Shown: positions 1 to 12,463, counted from the stretch's first letter. The stretch is 64,000 nucleotides of DNA from Herpomyces periplanetae (GCA_009733715.1 WMKJ01000030.1:1-64000), one strand, 5' to 3'. Numbers and translations: made by a program. Notes: generated by a model from the sequence alone, not told the origin.

Positions 1-2074
1 AAAGTTATGGAAGAATGTGTATTTTAAGAGGAGGGATGGGAGGGGAGATTGGTTTGATAGTAAAAAGGTGTGAATATAGTTTGGAGTGATAAAAAAAAGT
101 GAGAGAGAGAAAGACGTAAATTGGAAGAGGAGAGGATAAGAAACGAGAAGTAATTCTAGTGTAAGATATAAAGAAAGAGAATTTGAAGGAATGAAGATGA
201 AAAAGGATGGAAGTGGAGAAGGAAGAAGTTTGGAAGAGATAAAACCGCGAAGAACCAAAAAAGTCGCGGATTTTGAAGGAGCCGAAGAGTGGATGAGGTA
301 AGCGTGGAAATTCGGTTCGCTTAAGGAAGAAGAGGGTTTGGCGAGGGAGGTGGAGGCGGGGGAGGCACGGCGAGCCAGCGCAAAATCTATCGCCAAATTC
401 CCTCAGCAATCCAGGCTCTACCCATGAGTGAGTGGATGGTGTTGCTTCTTCCCCAATGTATCAAGGTACTCCACAGCCTCCCTACCAAAGGTCTCTGTGG
501 ACAATGGAATTACAACGGTGCAAAGTTTAAACTGGAACGCACCAGGTAATAGATGTTCCCGGGAGGATGTATTAAGAATGATGTGGTCTAAAAGGGATGG
601 AATAACGGGCCAATGTATAAAGTGAATGAGGTAGTAATTGCAATGGTTAAGGTATAGGACAAAACCAGGGTATCCAAATACAGTAAGGATGTCAGGCAAA
701 GGGAGGGGAAAGGGAGAAACGAAATGATGATATCAGGTAGACAGTAGAGTAGATGAAATATTGTGTATTTGGATGTTTAGAAGGAAATGCAAGCTGCGAT
801 ACATAGTTCAGGTTAGTTCACCTGAATATTCCAGGAAACGTACATACACATAAAGTCCTCGACTGTCCACGATAGTACAATACATGGGATAATAGTGCAT
901 GGGCAATTATTACCAAGTCGGGGAACCATTCTGGACTTTACACGTTGATACAACTAGGACATGCTAACAGTAGCAAAGTTAAACATTGTGCACGATTAAA
1001 GGGAGCTGCACAAGGTTGTATGGCCTACTTGGGTTCACGGGCCTACACATCCACACATCCACACATCCACGCATTCATCCAGTAATGCCATGTCACGATC
1101 AACAATGTTAAACCTGTTACATGCTCTGCACTTACCTTGGCCATAATTCTCTGCAGAATGGATGCCATCGTCTATTCAACTGCCCTGGCTTCATTTAATG
1201 CCCCACACCAATCCACCCACAGTACCGTCTGGTCCCAGTTCACACCTAAAGGTAGAGTGACTCAGTGGTATGAACTGTTAAGCTTCGCAAAGTTCCGTAG
1301 AATATTCGCGCGATAGCATTGCCATCACTCTGGGTGCAGCCATGCTACTGTTGATTACTATATTCCTTGGTTCGGGATTTGGTGCGTAAACGGGCATGTA
1401 TGATTTGATTCAAAGCTAGTCAACCTTAGCTGGCTAGCTGCGTAGGAAGTGGATATGATGATGTGCATCTACATCCGCACCCCACTGCGCCTTAGTATCC
1501 GCTTTTGCTCACGGAAACGCCAACGACCGAGCCTTGCCATGTCACGTCTTGTCATGTCTTGCCATGCCACATCCTTCCCGCTAATCATTCCACTAATTTA
1601 GTCCCTATCATCTGCGCTAGCACACGCATCGTGTACATCGCAAGCGTAAAACACTTCCACACACCCTCACGCAACCCCTCCTACAAATCGACTCTCGCAA
1701 TCCCGACATTCCAGTCATTTGGTTAACTCGACCTGTCTACGGGAATGCTGCTGATCAAGGGAATTGTCATGAAACAATTTATTCCATCCACAATAATACT
1801 CTTATCCACCAAACCTGTTTCTACCTAATCTGCAACTTAATAACCGCTATAAGAATCAAGAGATCTCGATTATCTTACATACCGTAATGATCACCGAGCA
1901 ATCACATTTGTTCAATGGGTTATAAGATAGTCTGCTCTGCTGAGTTCTGCTTTCTTTCATTCTCCTTCTTAATCCCCTCTCCGTTCCACTCCCCTCCCCT
2001 CATCAGAATCATCACCATCTCCATCCTCGTCCTCTCCTCAAATCTTCCCGTCCTACTAAACCTCCCCACAACAA
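1..2074. other. Intergenic region with no confident gene
   Basis: I find no gene here that I can support. The first 360 bases are strongly purine-rich on the plus strand. A short tandem repeat of an ACATCCAC-like unit lies near 1045-1071. On the minus strand, 1136-1168 would encode an 11-residue start exon ending at a consensus GTAAGT donor, and a stretch ending at a stop near 418 has coding-like composition. I cannot join the two convincingly. Several short open frames are probably chance. Confidence 0.5.
1045..1071. repeat. Short tandem repeat, ACATCCAC-like unit
   Basis: Three to four imperfect copies of an 8-bp unit lie head to tail in non-coding DNA. It is a simple minisatellite with no visible association with a gene. 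Confidence 0.7.
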
Positions 2075-4557
2075 CTACAACTGCCCTTTAATATCAACTT
2101 TACTACTGCTAGACTTCCACGCTTCCTCAAACACTTTGTAAACTGATGCTCCCGTCTTCAACCAAACTTCTTCCCTCGTCACATAACCCTTGGAACTTCC
2201 CTCGCAAACATCATCATCCCAGGCATCCCAACTCCTCTCTACCCCTCTACCGGATATCCCTTTACTGCTCGATTCACCAACTCCATTCTCACACCTTACC
2301 TCCTTCGTTAACTTCGATACCTTTTGACAAACTCGGTTCTCAATCCCTTCTTGCCCAACGTATTCTCTAAGAAACTTCTCGCACATAACCTCATTCTCAA
2401 AGGCCAATTCCTCCGTTAGAAATCTTACCCGGAGTCCGCGTGCATAACTATATTTCAAACCATTTTCACATCCAACGTTAGCAAATTCAACTCAATAACC
2501 CTCCCATCCCTCCTCTTAAAATACACATTCTTCCATAACTTTTAACACCCAACTACACTACTCCTCTTACTCCCTTTTAATTTTGCATATAAATTCGTAA
2601 ACTATAAAACCCCAAAATTTCACCTCCCTATACACAACTCACCTTTTACAAATGCGAGTTAATGCTTTTAACCTTTCTCGCTCTAAAAACATATCCATCA
2701 AGTATGCTCCCATATTAGGTGCCCAAACGTACAATTGAAATAACTTATGATAATTCCCACTTGCCACGGCTGATCTCACATCAAGTGCATGCTTAATTGC
2801 TTGCTTCTCCTTTTCATCTTTTTCAAACTTTTTCAATCCCGTCTCCGCCAGCAGATCATTCATCCCGGATTGGTTGCATGTATGAATAAAGTACAAAATC
2901 CTATACGCCAAAAATTCACCTTCGTGACCTCCCAAATTCATCTTGTAAAGTGTCCTCAACTGTGTTTGACACTGATTATACTCACCCAAATCCCTCATCT
3001 CTAGGGCAATTCTCCCATGTATCTCGTATACTGTTACGGTAAAATTATTGCGAATATGTTGAACCGTTAAATCTTGCCTTAAAGATTTAAATTGATCACA
3101 TATATACGCATAATTATTATCCTTTTTCCACTTTTTCTTCAGCAACTCAAGCGTCTTCTTTAAAACTTCCAGTGGCCGTACCGTTTCCGCTTTAGGCGCT
3201 GATGTTAACCGGAAATAATTCTTCTCTAAATCTTGACACGTTCCAACTATCGGTCCATCCTTGCCCTCTCCGAATTCCTCTTCCTGCTCCTCTCCCCGGT
3301 AAGCACCATGATTACCACTATTTCCCCGTCCTCGTCCTACACCACCTACTCTTCCTTCATGATGCCTCTCCCCTCCACCACTTCCATTACCCATTCCCTT
3401 TTTACTACACTCCCCGCTTCCACTATCATCCGCCGTTTGAACGCCAAACCTTAAACGTCTCTTTTCCAAATCCGATAAATACTTACTGTAACCCTCCGAC
3501 TTTATCTCCTGCTTAACACTCGTCATTCCAGTATTCTGCTCTATCACTTTTTCCCGTCCTAGATTAATTTGTGTCACTCCATCATGTTCAAAGATCGGGT
3601 TCAACCCATTCACATCCCTGACATTTTTGTTGCTGTTAATGTGTAAGTTGATAGACACCCTTCCATTCTTGCGCCACGGCGGATTCAAATTGACAACTTT
3701 TTCCTTATCTTCATCACTCGATTTCCGTTTCATACCTATTGTTACAGTATCTGCCTCGTGTGAGCTAATCGAATTATTCATTAGCCCATCACCACTATGG
3801 TTAATAAATTCACGTGAACCCTGTCCGAAAACAGTTTTGATATATTGGGCTCTACATTTGTTTCTGTCATCGTTATTCTGCAATTCCAATTGTTTAGAGT
3901 TGCATTCTGCTGCCCCTGCAACATCAGCATACGATAGCCCTCTACCCTTCATGCTAACCTGACTAGTTTTATCACATTTAGTAGCTTTGACTTCATCTAT
4001 CGAGGAAATATTAGTTATATCATTTCTCATCGCTGTGTGGGCATCCAGTTGTGCTTGTGCACGATCTCGGAGAATCCATATATGTGGGAGTGGCATCGCT
4101 TGCCATGAAACAGTCTCCATCGTTCCACGTTCCGCATAATATGATATAATTTTTTTTAGCATAGCTGACACATCATTCTTCGTAATTCCATCACTCTGGT
4201 ACTTAGGATCAAAGGATCGCTGAACGTATTCTCGTACTGGTAATGGCCAGTCTATTGGTTTAGGTTTAATCGGCTGATCCGACGTTAATCCACCCTATAT
4301 TCTCCCGCATAAGATTATCAATTTATGCTCCCTCATATAAATCTCTCCCACAAGACGATCAAGCACTACAATATCATTTGAAACCAGTATATCAACTAGC
4401 CATCCCCCCCTCCCTTTTCACCATCCTCATCATCATAACGACCACACCTTCATCGTAAATTAATAAAATCACAACTTACCGGGTGATCTCCATCATTAAA
4501 AGAGCGCCGAACTGATACGGCAGTAAATGCCGGTGTAGCTGCATGAAATGTTAACAT
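2075..4557 (-). CDS. SAC3/GANP-domain protein of the LENG8/Thp3 type
   Basis: Three exons by eye: 4480-4557, 2643-4294 and 2075-2447, with introns of 185 and 195 nt. Both introns have GT donors (GTAAGT, GTGAGT) and ATATAG acceptors, and the frames join cleanly (phase 0, then phase 2). The protein is about 700 residues. Its N-terminal part carries the WP..EYV..F stretch typical of LENG8/Thp3. A low-complexity middle follows, then a C-terminal SAC3/GANP domain with motifs such as FRLTSAP, VRPLEVL and EYNQCQTQL. The join across intron 2 restores the ICKSYARGLRVRFLTEELAF segment, which matches the family. Yeast Thp3 partners Csn12 in transcription elongation and mRNA processing; the same role here is inferred. 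The start is the first ATG of an exon ending at a consensus donor. The C-terminal tail is longer than in relatives I recall. Confidence 0.85.
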
Positions 4558-5498
4558 CCCTTGATGAATTTATATTTAAATATATACAAGGAGACAGCGG
4601 GGCTAATTGACCAGTGCACAGTTACTTCAACTGAATGCATAAGCCAAATATAGAATAGGTAAATGGTGCTCACAATTCATAGTTGACTATCAAAAGTTCA
4701 TAATATGCATGATAACTTTGCATAGCAAAAAGACGTGTACGATGGCGAAAAAGTATCTCGGTATGGCAAAGGATACGTGAAAATTTTTAGATAATGTGGA
4801 AAGTAAAAGTTACGATTATGTTAATCAAATGTATAAAACTATTAGATAGAAGACGCGACCATTCATGCCCAAGTATAAACGTATTCAATGAAGGTAAAGT
4901 TCAAGATACCATGAACCATGAAAGTTGGACTAAAGCCGTGATTAGGACATAATGAGACGAAAAAAGTGAATGAACTTAACGTAGCTTACAAAAGATCAGT
5001 TCCACTTCATATAATCTACTACGTGACAAAATCTTAAAGACACTTGACAAGACTTTTCAACTTTTGACCTAGCTAGAAATAAACGAAGACTGCTAGAATA
5101 ATCTGTTCAACGCAGCTGTTTATAAATCTTTCTGAAACTAAATTTCCTTCCAGTCAAAATGTCATAAAATTCCATGTAAAATGTAAAAGCCGCCACCGGC
5201 ACGGATCAACTACATTCCGTAACTATGCACGTGATAATTAGTCAGACAGCTGGAGTGGCAGTGCAGTGAGAAGGGGGTTTAGGAAAACAGAGTGTGAGCG
5301 TGGCGGAATTCGCCAAAACAGATCCTGCGTTAACTAATTTTGGCTAATTAATTGTTAATGGGGAATGCCGGTAACTGTTAATCTACGTGTTAATACTGTA
5401 GAGCAAGATCAAATCATTTGTCCATAAATTTAGTGCTAAATCTCCCAATAATTTTCATTCATCTCGCTTCCTCCAAGTCATTATCATGTCTCATCATT
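4558..5498. other. Intergenic region between two minus-strand genes
   Basis: AT-rich sequence of about 940 bp, upstream of the SAC3-domain gene and downstream of the small membrane protein gene. I see no open frame with coding character and no repeat. A CACGTG core lies at 5228-5233. Confidence 0.6.
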
Positions 5499-5791
5499 TC
5501 ACTCTTTTTTATCGACCAAGTGAATTTTGGGTATTAACTCTTTGAGTTTCTCGTGATCGTCATCCGTGGCATCGCGATTTAAAACATTAGCTGACCTATC
5601 AGCTAGATACTGCCCGAGAAAACTCCAAGCAATTAGTGCTGATCCGAAGTATATCTTCTGTTTGGCTGTAAGAGCTAGATACGACCTAGACAAAGTTATC
5701 AATTAATGCATTAAACTTATGTCAGCGAATCTGGTGATAGGCTAATGGTAATTATTATCATGGTTTGTATAACTTACTTCCAAAAAGACAT
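5499..5791 (-). CDS. Small single-pass membrane protein, 66 residues, unknown function
   Basis: Two exons: 5778-5791 (14 nt) and 5499-5685, with a 92-nt intron (GTAAGT donor, CTAG acceptor). The large exon alone has no ATG start, because a stop codon lies directly upstream in frame. The 14-nt exon supplies ATG and the sequence MSFWK at exactly the right phase. The protein begins MSFWKSYLALTAKQK, then has one hydrophobic segment at about residues 18-32 and an acidic/basic C-terminus ending in HLVDKKE. I do not recognise a named family. The layout (short N-terminus, one membrane helix, charged tail) is seen in many small mitochondrial or ER proteins of fungi. The clean splice join and sensible start support a real gene; the function is unknown. 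Confidence 0.65.
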
Positions 5792-6381
5792 GTCTAAGGT
5801 TATTTTGGCCCCAACGCGTAACAACAACTTATGCAGCGTAAAGTTCCTGTTAAACCGGAATCTTGGAAATATTAAATGTCGGCAAAGTTGCGTTAGTGTT
5901 AACGCAAATTTATTCTTGCACGTGAGTTGGCTTGTATGGGCATGCGCGTCTGTGTGTGTACGTATACGTGTACTTACACCCGTATCATACATTTAACCTA
6001 GTTACTATTATGCACATCTTAGATAAACGGTAACTCAACTTATGTTTCTATTGTTAATATTAACCAATAGGATCGGGCAAATTAACTCGAAACGTGTCCG
6101 AAGTAGCTACTGCATGAGCGGATGCAACGAATGTCTTGTACTATACATACAACCCTACCGTTACTTCGTAAGGTGATATTAAGGTGTATTGGTAGTGCCA
6201 TGAAAAATTATAAATTAACGTACAACTTGACCAACAACCCAAACAAACTTTTCACCCGTTTTCTTTCCATAAGTTAATCAGCCTATCGTTAGTGCCCCCC
6301 CATTCGTCGTTTTTCCCTTCAAACGTCCATTTCCCTCCCCGACATCTCTGACTTCCTCTGCTCTTAATCATTTTTCACATA

Positions 6382-6389
6382 TCACGTGA
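6382..6389. promoter_or_regulatory. TCACGTGA palindrome (E-box, Cbf1-type site)
   Basis: A perfect eight-base palindrome in intergenic DNA. The CACGTG core is bound by bHLH factors such as Cbf1 in fungi. Binding here is inferred from the motif alone. It is one of several copies in gaps of this window. Confidence 0.35.
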
Positions 6390-7608
6390 GCAAGCGGAAC
6401 TATGTGCCATGGTTGGCCAAGTGGCGTATGAATACCGTTTGACTTGTAGTTGCGCCCATGGGTGCCGCCGAGTATGAACGTATGGGCAAATCCGTTATCT
6501 TTTTACGGATATTTAAGTATCGCAATACTTTGATCCTTCTCTTACCCATTAACGCTGTTTGATTTAGGCCTATCCGGGATCCTGCACAATCGTATTTTCA
6601 CTTCTTACCTTCTTTACATACCCCATCATCACCGATTATACCGGCTTCATCAATTCTTACTTCCAATTATTATTCACTTCATTTTTGAAATGTTATCCGT
6701 GAATATTAGTGCCAGCTCTACTAAGGGCTCGGTTAATTCTTATAAGAATACGTTTTCAATCTTGTAGGGTGAATTCCTTGCTTTTCCGACCTTTTCACTT
6801 ATTAGCCCACACTTTATTCCTATACATTTTTACAACTAAAGATTTTAACTATGTTCGTGCCGCTCAAACTACCGCTAGTCAGCCCTACAATTTTTTATTT
6901 TAGCTTTATTTACCCTTACAATCCTATTCCATTTACCTACAACATATTATGGCTAGTATTGAGCCAACTTTGTTATTCGATAATTTTGTCAGAACAAAAC
7001 CAATTTTTATACGCTCATTTTAGTTTCCAACGCCTCCAGAACCACTTATGTTCTTTTTCAGCTACATTTTATAGACCATCACTTAGTCTGCGCTAAATAA
7101 TTACCTTTACCCTAATTTTCCCAACTGCTTAAATCGTCACTACTTCATGACCACCCAAACCATTGACATTCTACCTTACCTGCCGTAATCCTCCACATAC
7201 CATTCACACACTGTATTATGTAAGCTACCTTACTACTTTCTGGGCATCCGTTATTGATAATAGGGATACCAATTGTTAATAGCGGCAAGAATTATTTGGT
7301 TTATATTGGAATTTTACTTATCAGATTCAATTTCTGGACAAAGTCAACTTTTTTAATGCAAAACGCAACTTAAATTTCCCTTTTTAGAAATATAACCTTG
7401 AACTCTTCCCCTATCCCAATTGTTAATATCGACAAATTGATAATACTAGTAACCATTTTCACATTTGCCTTATCCATCTTTCCAATTTACAATTAACCAT
7501 CAATTACTTCTATGTCTTCAAATCCCCCCTAAACTCATCTTTCTTACCCTCATTGAACTAATCCTACATCAACCCGTTATCTGTCTATCTTCGCTTTCTT
7601 ATACACCT

Positions 7609-7632
7609 CCATTCACCCCTCCATTCACCCCT
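7609..7632. repeat. Tandem duplication of a 12-bp unit
   Basis: The unit CCATTCACCCCT occurs twice in direct succession, followed by a degenerate partial copy. It lies in the pyrimidine-rich gap upstream of AKR1. Confidence 0.7.
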
Positions 7633-8161
7633 CCCTTCAAACCCTTAACCCAGGACATGTGATCGCTTGATCTCCGAGGATTAACCGATTGCACTGTGCA
7701 CACTTGCGGATACAGTGGCCGTCGCGTATAATTTCCTCTTCATCTTTACTTATGTTAGCATTAACGTTAACGTTCACTTCTCCATTAACTTAATCACCCC
7801 ATCTTCATGGCATCGTTTAAGTGATGCATTTAAAAATTCTAAAAAGTAGCAATTCAGGTGAGGCTTTATTATCGCCACGTTTAACAGCAATTGCTATATC
7901 CATTTTTATATTGTTAACTCTTGTGATAATTCTTGAAAGACTCACGTTCGACGCGAGATATCATTCGTTTCTTCAACAGGTTATCCATTGACTCTAGCCT
8001 CTTACTCTAATTACCAAGAACCGAATTTTCTTTAAGTTAACAATCATTTTACCCGTGTGACTCGTCCTTATGATTGTCAGGTAATTATCTCTTTTTTTCA
8101 ATTTCACATGGCAATTTGGTCATCAATCTAGATGTATAAATCATCCTAATTATCCAAGGAT

Positions 8162-10586
8162 ATGTCTCGTCCCGCATCTCTATCCCCGGTGCGGTCACCG
8201 TGTAATGAAGCATCTGATTCGCAAGTCATCGAGCTGGATGTCATTAATACATCACCCGTCCACAACTTATCCAAACAAGATTCCTGCACTCTTGATAATG
8301 TTGATATAATGCAACTTGCACGACTTGGGAATGTCTCGGCTTTCCAACGCTTAATTGATACGAATCTATGGGATGCTAAATACGCTGATCAAGAGGGGAT
8401 TACCCCATTGCATGTAAGTTGATTTCAAGTTTATCTGCCTATCTTGTTATCTTACCCCAAACTGTTTTCTAAACCCCTTGCACAAATTTGCGTGAATTTT
8501 TCTTTATTTGATTGCTCGTAAGATCTACCTTAGGCTAATTGTTAACACTTCTAATTAGTGGGCTGCCATAAACAACCACTATACACTTTGTAATTTTTTA
8601 CTGGATCACGGCGCAGATATTAATGCAAGAGGTGGAGTCGCTGAAGCTACTCCAGCACTATGGGCAGCCAAAAGATGTGCCTATTACATTGTTCATTTAC
8701 TCCTAACTCGTGGTGCCGATATAAAAATTACTGATGATCAAGGTTTCAATTTACTTCATTGTGCTGCCTTAGACGGAAATGTTTTTCAACTCATTCTACT
8801 GCTTCATCATGACGTTCTCGTTGATGCTCAAGATATACACGGACATACGGGACTTATGTGGGCTGCATACAAAGGCCATACATCGTGCATAGCATTACTC
8901 TTGAAATGGGGGGCTAATGTGTATGCCCGCGATCACCTTGGCTTTACTGCTCTCCATTGGGCCATTGTAAGCCGAATTGAAGCTTCGGTGAGCGTGTTAA
9001 TTGAAGCTGGTGCTGACCGATTTGCCGCAAATAATGACGGAAAAACACCTGCCATGACGGCCGCAGACCTAAATATGATTCCTCAATGGCGTCGTGCGCT
9101 TAATCACAATGGCTATGATGCACACGGTAACCCGATTAAATTCCCCATACCTTTTGTTCATGATAAACGAAAGTTCTTCTGGAGATTTCTCTTCGTCTGG
9201 CCCAGCCTTATCTTGTACACTGTATTTTGGCTATTTTCCAAGTTTCCTCTATTTTTGGCCTTGAGCTCATCGGTATGTCTTGTGTCAATACTACATTGGA
9301 TTGCACAATATTCCTTAAAGTGGGCTCAAGGGGGAGTGAGAACTCTAAATGAAACGCCCTATCTGGCGGGAATATTTGGAGGAAGTGTATTTTGGGTGGG
9401 CGTAAGATTTTTCTTCTACATTATGCCAAGTGAGTTTTTGAACAATCTATGCAAATGCGTATATAAATTGCACTACATACTGACTGCTCTTGACATCATG
9501 ATGAGTGGGATAATTTTTTAGTGGCGTTTTACTCAAGTCCCGGAATTACATTAGGATTTGTACTTGTGTATTCAGGCTGTGTGTACTTTTATTATAAAGC
9601 GATGGCCAGTGATCCGGGGTTTATTGGGAACAATTTAACTCGGTATGAACAGAAAACAATGATTGATGAACTTGTAAAAGAGTTCAAGTTTGACATGAGA
9701 CATTACTGTGTTCACTGCATGATCAAGCGACCACTACGGAGTAAACACTGTAAGATATGTCGAAGATGCGTGGCCCGTGAGGATCATCACTGTCCTTGGG
9801 TTGATAACTGTATAGGAGTGAACAATCATCGATGGTTTTTACTTTTTGTGATGAACCTCTGGCTGGGAATTATTCTTTACGATTGGGCACTTATTGAGCG
9901 TAAGTGAACAAGGTAAAACCAAAGGTCAGACAATCTAACATTTGGATTATTCGACAGATATTATGGCCCAAACCCCCGTGATGGGTGTCCGATGTGATAT
10001 ACTTTCCGACACTCTTTGCGCAAGGTATTCGATTGATGGATTTTCTGTGGTGGTTGGATTTTGGGCAACTTTACAATTTTTCTGGGTTACTATGTTGGTC
10101 GTTGTTCAATTAATTCAAGTAGCCCGTGCAATAACGACATATGAAAGTATGCGTGGATTTCGCCATGCTCAAAATTATGAGTATGATTATACGGCAGTTC
10201 CACATAACGGAGAAGAAATTGGATCTACTCCAGATAATATAAATGCGGACTTGGGTGTGAGATCGAGACATAATAGGATGAATCATTCTCGAGTTTGGCG
10301 GAAAATTGTTCAACTTTTTGGGTTAGACGCGTTTTTTGCAACGGCCGTTCGGGAAACGGATTCACAGTCTGTTTCCCAAAAGCGCGATAATATATACAGT
10401 CAAGGTATAATATCTAATTGTAATGATTTTTGGTGTGCACCCAGCCAAATTTCTTCACAAACAAAATCTGGTGATGCCTTACTAGGAGGGAAATTAGTGA
10501 ATTACACGACATTATACAAGCTTGATAATGTTGAAAATCGGGCAAGTCCTGCCGTTAGTGAGGACTTTGAGATAGGAGTACCTTAA
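8162..10586 (+). CDS. AKR1: Ankyrin-repeat DHHC palmitoyltransferase, Akr1 type
   Basis: Four exons: 8162-8413, 8559-9429, 9522-9899 and 9958-10586, giving 709 residues. The introns (145, 92 and 58 nt) have GTAAGT, GTGAGT and GTAAGT donors. The order is a serine-rich N-terminus, about five or six ankyrin repeats (roughly residues 50-270, with repeated G.T.LH.A patterns), two membrane segments, the cysteine-rich DHHC domain and two more membrane segments. The catalytic motif is DHHCPW at about residues 462-467. Akr1 enzymes S-palmitoylate membrane-associated proteins such as casein kinase Yck2 at the Golgi; substrates here are unknown. S. cerevisiae Akr1 has DHYC, whereas this copy has the common DHHC form. 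The length fits the family (about 700-760). The start is the first ATG of the open frame, and no upstream exon was evident. Confidence 0.93.
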
Positions 10587-10908
10587 CTTCACCAAAGATC
10601 GATAAATTAAAGTACCCTGCACACACAATTGTTAATTCAATCCGATACAGCAACCAAATCAATCTTCACGATAATTCATCGATGATTTTTATTTTCTTCC
10701 TCACCATCGCGAGCGGACATGTATTTCTCCGTCCCCCGCTTGCAAACACACGGCACGGAGAATCCCGAATAGCGGGGCGCGGCGAAACTCGTGATTCTGA
10801 TTAGTAATTGGTAGGCGGAGCAAAAACATTCCGGAACGGCTGCATGAGGTGCGATTTTGGCGATGAATTTGGAATTGAAACTTTAGTTTATCGGAGGTAA
10901 CCTTCTTT
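10587..10908. other. Intergenic, AKR1 end to AFG1 start
   Basis: About 320 bp between two tandem plus-strand genes. It presumably holds the AKR1 3' UTR and the AFG1 promoter. I see no distinct motif, apart from a CAATTGTTAAT element near 10627. Confidence 0.5.
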
Positions 10909-12459
10909 ATGTTGACTTTATTGCACGGAAAAATGGTCCATGGAGAAATGATTTCCAAAATTACTTTAAGGGGATTTGGTATCCCAGGGATTGGGCTAAT
11001 ACGATGTGGTAGATGGATTTATTCTGGCACCAACTCACAGAAATCTTTAACACCGAGATGGCTAATGCAAGTTTTTCAGGTTAAACGGTGGACTGGAACG
11101 TTGAAGAAAGCAGATTATGCTCAAAGTGGTCCATTACCTTTATACTTGAACAAGGTGAAAAATGGTTCGCTGAGGTATGACGAATTTCAAAAAAGTGTAG
11201 TTGAACAGTTACAAAAACTTCACGTTGAATTGATAAATTACACACCCAAAATACACCACCGTGAGTCGAACAGTTTGCTTGGTTCAAGGGTAAATACCCT
11301 CCCGATGAGTTGGTTACCGCAACGGATTCGCAAGTACCTGGGCAATAAATCCGCTTGCGATTCTTACGGGACAAACGATCAAATAAATTTAAAATCTACT
11401 CCTGTCAAGGGTGTCTACATGTACGGCAATGTGGGCTGTGGCAAAACCATGTTGATGGACCTGTTCTATGATACGTTACCAGAGTGTATTTTGCGTAAAC
11501 TTCGCGTTCATTTTCATACTTTTATGCAAAATGTACATCATGAACTACACACGTGTAAGATGAAGTTTGGTAAAAATGTCGACGGAATTAGTTGGCTTTC
11601 CAACAAACTCGCGGCAGAAAGTATCGTACTTTGTTTAGATGAATTTCAGTGTACTGATATCGCGGATGCAATGATACTGCGAAGGCTTGTCGGTTCACTT
11701 ATGCATCATGGTGTGATTATCGTAGCGACATCGAATAGACACCCAGATGAACTATACAAAAATGGAATACAAAGAGCATCGTTTTTACCGACGATTGAAT
11801 TAATAAAGTCGCGTTTGACTATTATATCACTTGATTCACCCACGGACTACCGAAAAGCTGCTCGTGAAAAGATAGAAGCGTACTATTATCCGTTGGACCA
11901 AGGGTCACAGAAACATGCAGAACTATGGTTCGAGCGATTGGGTAACTTTGCAGAAGACCCCCCCCATACCGTGACATTAACAGTATGGGGGAGAGAGATT
12001 AACGTTCCTCGTGTTAGCGGAGATGCGGCATGCTTTGCCTTTGACGAGTTAGTCGGCGAACCAATGAGTGCGGCAGATTATTTGGAAATCGCAAAGACTT
12101 TCAAAGCAATAATTCTAACCGATGTTCCTGCAATGAGTTTCGAAACACGCGACCTAGCGCGGAGGTTCATCACGCTAATCGATGCCTTATACGAGAACAG
12201 AGTTAAATTAGTGCTTACTAGCCAAGTTCCGCTAAACGAATTGTTTGTACAAAATAGACAAAGCTTGGATGGCGAACATGATACTCTTCATCATGATATA
12301 CCGATGCACTTGAGAAACTTGATGGATGACCTAATGCTCGATATGAAAGATACTCTGAAATCAAGCAGCATTTTCACGGGTGATGAAGAATATTTTGCAT
12401 TCGCTCGTGCACTGAGCAGACTTCACGAAATGAGTGGCAAGGAATGGTTTCAACGATGA
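10909..12459 (+). CDS. AFG1: AFG1/LACE1-type mitochondrial AAA-like ATPase
   Basis: A single exon of 516 residues. Walker A is GNVGCGKT at residues 173-180, Walker B is LCLDEF at about 241-246, and a sensor-type VATSNRHPDELY segment follows, all typical of the AFG1 family. The N-terminus is basic, with many R and K, consistent with a mitochondrial targeting signal (inferred). Family members promote turnover of mitochondrially encoded respiratory subunits and sit in the inner membrane. The start chosen is the first ATG; another in-frame ATG follows eight residues later, so the exact start is uncertain. Its stop codon lies only 4 bp from the stop of convergent VPS36, so the two 3' ends must overlap. 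Confidence 0.93.
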   Translation: MLTLLHGKMVHGEMISKITLRGFGIPGIGLIRCGRWIYSGTNSQKSLTPRWLMQVFQVKRWTGTLKKADYAQSGPLPLYLNKVKNGSLRYDEFQKSVVEQLQKLHVELINYTPKIHHRESNSLLGSRVNTLPMSWLPQRIRKYLGNKSACDSYGTNDQINLKSTPVKGVYMYGNVGCGKTMLMDLFYDTLPECILRKLRVHFHTFMQNVHHELHTCKMKFGKNVDGISWLSNKLAAESIVLCLDEFQCTDIADAMILRRLVGSLMHHGVIIVATSNRHPDELYKNGIQRASFLPTIELIKSRLTIISLDSPTDYRKAAREKIEAYYYPLDQGSQKHAELWFERLGNFAEDPPHTVTLTVWGREINVPRVSGDAACFAFDELVGEPMSAADYLEIAKTFKAIILTDVPAMSFETRDLARRFITLIDALYENRVKLVLTSQVPLNELFVQNRQSLDGEHDTLHHDIPMHLRNLMDDLMLDMKDTLKSSSIFTGDEEYFAFARALSRLHEMSGKEWFQR

Positions 12460-12463
12460 TTGC

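Larger units (their letters stand above)
5792..8161. other. Long intergenic region, pyrimidine-rich on the plus strand
   Basis: About 2.4 kb without a supportable gene. An alternating purine-pyrimidine stretch lies near 5939-5985. TCACGTGA is at 6382-6389. From about 6240 to 7660 the plus strand is clearly rich in T and C. A CAATTGTTAATA motif occurs near 7272 and again near 7418. A 12-bp tandem duplication lies at 7609-7632. Part of this may be a long leader of AKR1, which starts at 8162. Confidence 0.55.

Noticed and set aside
5-409. 134-codon minus-strand ORF rich in F, S and P
   Set aside because: It is the complement of purine-rich sequence and simply reflects base composition.
1158-1314. 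52-codon plus-strand ORF starting MDAIVYSTAL
   Set aside because: It has no recognisable similarity and overlaps a better exon-like signal on the other strand.
1270-1390. Short plus-strand frame with an OST4-like hydrophobic helix (SIAITLGAAMLLLI)
   Set aside because: There is no in-frame ATG at the right place and the residues after the helix do not match OST4.
6414-6480. tRNA-like A box (TGGCCAAGTGG)
   Set aside because: No B box follows at the right distance, and no cloverleaf can be drawn.
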